From: Lachnospiraceae bacterium UBA3802
GTDB taxonomy: Bacteria > Bacillota > Clostridia > Lachnospirales > Lachnospiraceae
Length of the DNA stretch: 10,838 nucleotides
Assembly: GCA_002369155.1 (NCBI GenBank)
Contig: DFEM01000020.1
Coordinates: forward strand, 1-10,838
Direction: 5' to 3'
A program made the translations under genes and the position numbers. Shown here one piece after another: positions 7,720-10,838 of the stretch (position 1 is the first letter of the stretch; the number at the start of each line of letters is the position of its first letter). The notes below the pieces were generated by a model. It was given only the letters and a program-made list of their open reading frames with translations, made no database searches and was not told the origin of the DNA.

Positions 7720-8970
7720 TTAATAATACGAATTGCCCGCATACACGTTTGCAAAATATCCGATACCGCTTACAAGGTGTACAAGAAACGCCATTGTTTC
7801 AAGCAGGCCGAATATTTTTCTGTTTCTTTTTTTATTTTTTAAATCTTCTATCGTTACAACTATGCTCTCAAAGAAAACAAAGAAGATTCCGTACATGTAT
7901 GACCATGAAAAATTAAAGTCAACTGCACGTCTTCCCTTTTCGTAACAAAAGAATGCCATGATAAAACTGATGACATAAAAGAGCCAGGCAAAGCGAAATC
8001 TGTAATCGGTTTTAATTCTTTTAATGTTAAGCAAAAGCACAAACAAAGGAAATGCAATTGCAAATACAATCGATGTGACAATGTTATCGGTATATTGAAG
8101 CCATATTCCTCCAAGTGTAAATCCTACGCCGCCTTCGCCGCCGCCCGTTGCCTGAAATACACCTTTGAACTGATATAAAAGATCGATGATTGTGGGTACA
8201 AACAAAAGGCCTAAAAAGATTGACTGTTTTACGGTCTTGCATTTTGCTTTTGCAAAACGAACAAGTATTACAACAACCGCTGCAGCACCCAGCACCAAAG
8301 TAAAGCTCGGCTTGGTCATCGTGGATAAAAGGAACATTAATGAGAAAATGATATAATCCCAAAGTTTTCCCTTGTAATTGTTTTCATAAACTTTCAAAAG
8401 ATTAAGGAATAAAACAAACGATGCTATCGCAAAGGGTCTGGCCGCAAGGAATGTGGCATTCTGATAGGGATTGGGGGTAAATACGCCGACGTATCTGAAC
8501 TTTGTGCCCATATAAATTCCAAAAGGAGGAATTACCATTGAGACAAAGAAAAGTGCAAGCGTAAACTCACTTGTTAAAATCCCGATCCAAAGATTTTTGT
8601 TTATTATTTTTCCGTTGTTAAGGAGTTTATCAAAAGAAATTTTAGTAATAATAATCGCAAGCGTATTTAAAAGGCATGCCGCAATGGCAACACTGTTTTC
8701 GGGAGAAAAAAAGATATTAAAGAATGCAGAGAGTTTAAAATAAATCGGATAGGGGAAGTTGTAACCCGAAAACAACCCTTGCATCTCCTGCATATATGCA
8801 TACATGTCGGAGTGGAATCTGTCGATGGCAAAATTGCTCTCATGATAAATAACTCCGTGAATCGCCTGGTTTTTGAACAATATAAAAGTAATGACCGCAG
8901 CTGCTGCCGTCATTACAATAAAGAAAGCATAATCTATTATAAAGTTTTTCTTAGAATCTTTATTGTTCAT
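7720..8970 (-). CDS. Uncharacterised polytopic membrane protein, GT-C-like, coupled to trmD
   Basis: A 416-residue multi-pass protein. After the first helix is an external loop with FHSDMYAYMQEMQG (52-65), followed by a Tyr/Phe/Pro-rich stretch; the Asp followed by aromatics resembles the acidic first-loop motif of GT-C glycosyltransferases. Other marks are GVFTPNPYQNATF (162-174), TMTKPSF (217-223), a glycine-rich loop TGGGEGGVGF (275-284), and RRAVDFNFSWSYMYG (347-361). I do not recognise a named family; similar proteins seem to recur in lachnospiral surface-polysaccharide regions, and a sugar-transfer or carrier role is inference only. The start ATG overlaps the trmD stop as ATGA, and the preceding bases contain no RBS, so translation likely restarts after trmD termination. 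Unlike its neighbours it lacks a long C-terminal hydrophilic domain. Its stop is in the same frame as the next gene's start. Confidence 0.7.
   Translation of the reverse strand: MNNKDSKKNFIIDYAFFIVMTAAAAVITFILFKNQAIHGVIYHESNFAIDRFHSDMYAYMQEMQGLFSGYNFPYPIYFKLSAFFNIFFSPENSVAIAACLLNTLAIIITKISFDKLLNNGKIINKNLWIGILTSEFTLALFFVSMVIPPFGIYMGTKFRYVGVFTPNPYQNATFLAARPFAIASFVLFLNLLKVYENNYKGKLWDYIIFSLMFLLSTMTKPSFTLVLGAAAVVVILVRFAKAKCKTVKQSIFLGLLFVPTIIDLLYQFKGVFQATGGGEGGVGFTLGGIWLQYTDNIVTSIVFAIAFPLFVLLLNIKRIKTDYRFRFAWLFYVISFIMAFFCYEKGRRAVDFNFSWSYMYGIFFVFFESIVVTIEDLKNKKRNRKIFGLLETMAFLVHLVSGIGYFANVYAGNSYY
8967..8970 (-). other. ATGA stop/start overlap between trmD and a membrane-protein gene
   Basis: The TGA of trmD (8969-8967) shares bases with the ATG (8970-8968) of the next gene. 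The twenty bases upstream of that ATG contain no purine-rich RBS, so reinitiation after trmD termination is the simplest reading. Confidence 0.75.
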
Positions 8971-9788
8971 TTTAAAATTGAATTGGACAGCGAACGCATC
9001 TTTATAAGGTCTTCCGCTTCGCTTCTTTGTTTTCTGAATTTCTTCGGATTTTCGGCTTTGAATTCTTCCAGTTCTTTATGGATTGCTTCATAAAGATCCG
9101 GACGTTTCTCACTTGTTTTCTCTAAGGATTTTTCCGTTCTCCATTTTTCTATTTCCTTATGATTGCCGCTTAACAATACATCGGGAACTTTTTTATCATG
9201 CCAGATCTCAGGTCTTGTATATTGTGGATATTCAAGGAGTCCGTCGGAAAAGCTCTCATCTTCTGCAGAATCTTCCGACCCGAGAACTCCGGGAATTAAT
9301 CTTGATATGCAGTCAATCATTACCATTGCGGGAAGTTCGCCGCCTGTGAGCACAAAATCTCCGAGAGATACTTCATCGGTTACTATCTCTTCGATTACTC
9401 TCTCATCAATGCCTTCGTAATGTCCGCAAAGGAAAATCAAATCTTTTTCTTTTGACAATTCCTCAGCCATTTTCTGATTGAATCTTTTTCCCTGAGGAGT
9501 CATGTAAAGAACACGAACGTTAAGTTTTTTGGCTCTTGATTTTCTGCTCTTTTTAATTGCCCCGCATAAATCCTCGTAAGCATCAAAAACAGGCTGGGCC
9601 TGCATTAACATTCCGGCCCCGCCGCCATACGGATAATCATCAACCTTTTTATGCTTATCAGTCGAATAATCCCTTATATTTATTGCATTAATCGATATGC
9701 ATCCCGATTCGCTTGCTCTTTTTAAAATGCTTGTATTCAAGCCTTCTTCAACCATCTCGGGAAACAATGTCAATATATGAAAATTCAT
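8967..9788 (-). CDS. trmD: tRNA (guanine-N1)-methyltransferase TrmD
   Basis: A 273-residue cytoplasmic SPOUT methyltransferase that uses S-adenosylmethionine to methylate N1 of G37 in tRNAs with a G next to the anticodon, preventing +1 frameshifting. Diagnostic motifs are all present: NFHILTLFPEM at the N-terminus, DDYPYGGGAGM (50-60), FLCGHYEGIDERV (119-131), VSLGDFVLTGGELPAM (140-155) forming the knotted SAM site, SRLIPGVLG (162-170), LLEYPQYTRP (184-193) and VLLSGNHKEIEKWR (204-217). From memory of E. coli TrmD, the residue aligning with catalytic Asp169 is Glu178 here, in the DESF segment. The C-terminus carries about 30 extra charged residues beyond the usual end (about 240-273). ATG at 9788 has a strong RBS, GAGGTGA. 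It follows rimM by 26 bases, the normal pairing, but overlaps a membrane-glycan gene rather than preceding rplS. Confidence 0.98.
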   Translation of the reverse strand: MNFHILTLFPEMVEEGLNTSILKRASESGCISINAINIRDYSTDKHKKVDDYPYGGGAGMLMQAQPVFDAYEDLCGAIKKSRKSRAKKLNVRVLYMTPQGKRFNQKMAEELSKEKDLIFLCGHYEGIDERVIEEIVTDEVSLGDFVLTGGELPAMVMIDCISRLIPGVLGSEDSAEDESFSDGLLEYPQYTRPEIWHDKKVPDVLLSGNHKEIEKWRTEKSLEKTSEKRPDLYEAIHKELEEFKAENPKKFRKQRSEAEDLIKMRSLSNSILK

Positions 9789-9791
9789 GAT

Positions 9792-9798
9792 TCACCTC
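9792..9798 (-). promoter_or_regulatory. Ribosome binding site of trmD
   Basis: GAGGTGA on the - strand, with the GAGG core six bases from the ATG at 9788. It is one of the best RBSs in the window and lies in the 26-base rimM-trmD gap. Confidence 0.8.
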
Positions 9799-9814
9799 GG
9801 TCATGAACTTTTAT

Positions 9815-10333
9815 TTATATAAGTCCCGGCATAATATGCACGGTCATAACCTCTTCATCAAGGTCAATGTCCAAAATGCATTCCTCTATCGCAGGAAGCA
9901 GCACTTCGCTTCCGTCGGGTCTGGTTACGGTATAAACATCGTTGGCTTTAGTAAATAAAACATCCGTTAATTCACCGAATTCCTCACCCTCATCTGAAAC
10001 AACCTTAAGGCCCAAAAGATCTGCCACAAAAAACTCGTCTTCATCAAGTTCTACGGCATGTTCTCTGTCAACGTAAAGATTCTTTCCCTTATAGGGTTCA
10101 ATCTCGTTTATATCCTTAAATTCTTTGAATTTAACAATAACATATTGCTTGAAATATTTCACCCCTGCAATATGCAATGGCATGAGTTCTTTCCCGGTAT
10201 CAAGAAATACCTCATCAAGATCGTCATATCTTGTGGGATCGTCCGTTGTCGGAAATACCTTAACTTCGCCTTTTATTCCGTGTGTTGATGTAATTGCGCC
10301 AACCTGTAAATATTTGTCAGTATCTATAACCAA
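9815..10333 (-). CDS. rimM: Ribosome maturation factor RimM
   Basis: A 172-residue cytoplasmic protein that assists maturation of the 30S head domain by binding S19. The N-terminal RimM domain begins KYLQVGAITSTHGIKGEVKV (7-26), with the hallmark THGIKGEVKVFPTTDDPTRY (17-36). A PRC-barrel follows from about residue 101 (FFVADLLGLKV), with NDVYTV near 131 and LLPAIEECILDIDL at 145-158. The start is taken as TTG at 10333, because AAGGAG lies exactly six bases upstream and the resulting length matches the family. An upstream ATG at 10426 would add 31 residues that overlap the previous gene and do not look like RimM. The gene begins 10 bases after the stop of the symporter-like gene and precedes trmD by 26 bases, so the three are probably co-transcribed. 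The usual upstream partners rpsP and the KH-domain gene are not adjacent. Confidence 0.96.
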   Translation of the reverse strand: MVIDTDKYLQVGAITSTHGIKGEVKVFPTTDDPTRYDDLDEVFLDTGKELMPLHIAGVKYFKQYVIVKFKEFKDINEIEPYKGKNLYVDREHAVELDEDEFFVADLLGLKVVSDEGEEFGELTDVLFTKANDVYTVTRPDGSEVLLPAIEECILDIDLDEEVMTVHIMPGLI

Positions 10334-10339
10334 TTTAGT

Positions 10340-10345
10340 CTCCTT
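10340..10345 (-). promoter_or_regulatory. RBS of rimM, overlapping the upstream stop codon
   Basis: AAGGAG on the - strand, six bases before the TTG at 10333. It shares bases with the TAA stop of the preceding gene (10346-10344), giving TAAGGAG. It decides the TTG start of rimM and links translation of the two genes. Confidence 0.8.
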
Positions 10346-10838
10346 AATCCTCTTTTTTAGGTGTGCGTTTCTTAAATATTTTGCTTCTGAAAAGAATGAT
10401 ATTGAGCACTGCAAAGTATGCTGCAATAATTCCCATCATTATGTATGTAGACATATCGCTTCTCGGGCAAATTGCAGCCACGATCATCATCGGGAAGCCG
10501 AGAAGAATCGCAGGAAAGTTCTGGTATACGATATTTTCCGATGCAGGTGTCTCAAATGCGGGGTCTATTTCACGAAGAAGAATAACACCCGTGGATGCCG
10601 TACCGGTTAACATTCCGTACATTACCATGAACTGCTCGTGTTCGTAATTCTTAAAGAGTTTGAATGATACAAATTTGATGTACACAAATGTTACGAATAC
10701 ACCCACAACCGCAAGGATTAAAAGTACTCCCCAGTAGTCTTTGATAAGATCCAATCTGATGGCACCGATTCCTGCCACAATCATTATATCAAATGCAAAT
10801 CCGGCGATTCTGTTTAAAAGGAAATTATTGACGTAATC
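10344..10838 (-). CDS. Sodium/glutamate symporter-like membrane protein, 5'-truncated by window edge
   Basis: The last 164 residues of an integral membrane protein; the frame is open to the window end, so the ATG at 10784 is internal and the N-terminus lies to the right. Four or so hydrophobic segments are visible. The segment MYGMLTGTASTGVILLREID, with Thr/Gly-rich turns in a membrane context, followed shortly by LLGFPMMIV, resembles the divergent clostridial branch of the glutamate:Na+ symporter (ESS/GltS) family. It ends in a short basic/acidic cytoplasmic tail (SKIFKKRTPKKED). If correct, it imports an acidic amino acid with sodium. The match rests on remembered motifs in a partial sequence, so another secondary transporter of the same fold is possible. 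It is followed by rimM after 10 bases, an unusual neighbour. Confidence 0.55.
   Translation of the reverse strand, partial: DYVNNFLLNRIAGFAFDIMIVAGIGAIRLDLIKDYWGVLLILAVVGVFVTFVYIKFVSFKLFKNYEHEQFMVMYGMLTGTASTGVILLREIDPAFETPASENIVYQNFPAILLGFPMMIVAAICPRSDMSTYIMMGIIAAYFAVLNIILFRSKIFKKRTPKKED

Noticed and set aside
8084..8362. Open frame encoding a run of arginines on the - strand
   Set aside because: It is the out-of-frame reading of the glycine/glutamate codons of the glycine-rich loop in the 416-residue membrane protein.
10334..10426. N-terminal extension of RimM starting at ATG 10426
   Set aside because: The 31 extra residues do not resemble RimM and overlap the preceding gene by 83 bases, whereas the TTG at 10333 has an ideal RBS and gives the family length.
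10125..10610. 161-codon open frame on the + strand
   Set aside because: It lies wholly antisense to rimM and the symporter-like gene, has no RBS or recognisable motif, and its Cys/His-rich sequence is what the complementary strand of these genes gives.
1..10838. Search for mobile elements, CRISPR repeats, tRNAs and riboswitches
   Set aside because: No transposase, integrase, repeat array, tRNA-like cloverleaf or recognisable leader was seen; gaps between genes are 78 bases or less.

Overview
The window is AT-rich, tightly packed DNA that looks like a low-G+C Gram-positive chromosome. The rimM-trmD pair, the clostridial style of the TrmD motifs and the paralogous membrane families all suggest Clostridia, most likely Lachnospiraceae. 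That assignment is by recognition only; no 16S rRNA or other marker is present. Nine protein genes fill almost the whole window. I see no tRNA, rRNA, CRISPR array or insertion sequence, and no gene-free stretch longer than 78 bases.

Layout. The left arm (about 1-2777) is on the + strand: the C-terminal part of a GtrII-type membrane glucosyltransferase, then a DUF6020-type polytopic protein. The right arm (about 10838-2781) is on the - strand. In transcription order it holds the end of a sodium/glutamate-symporter-like gene (cut by the window edge), rimM, trmD, two uncharacterised polytopic proteins with GT-C-like features, an O-antigen-ligase/polymerase-like protein, and a DUF6056-like polytopic protein. 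The two arms converge, with only 3 bases between the facing stop codons.

Function. Six consecutive genes encode large multi-pass membrane proteins whose recognisable members (GtrII, DUF6020, Wzy/WaaL-like, DUF6056-like) belong to lipid-linked sugar or glycopolymer chemistry. Several have an acidic motif soon after an early membrane helix, as in GT-C glycosyltransferases. The likely picture is the outer-face part of a surface glycopolymer locus: sugars carried on polyprenyl phosphate are added to, polymerised into, or ligated onto a wall or surface polymer. No cytoplasmic glycosyltransferase, flippase or initiating transferase is in the window; these may lie to the left.

The oddest feature is the join. 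The translation genes rimM and trmD run straight into the membrane glycan genes: the trmD stop overlaps the next start as ATGA, and rplS (L19), the usual neighbour, is absent. Start sites, RBSs and couplings are noted gene by gene. No convincing promoter or factor-independent terminator was found, so both transcription units probably begin outside the window.
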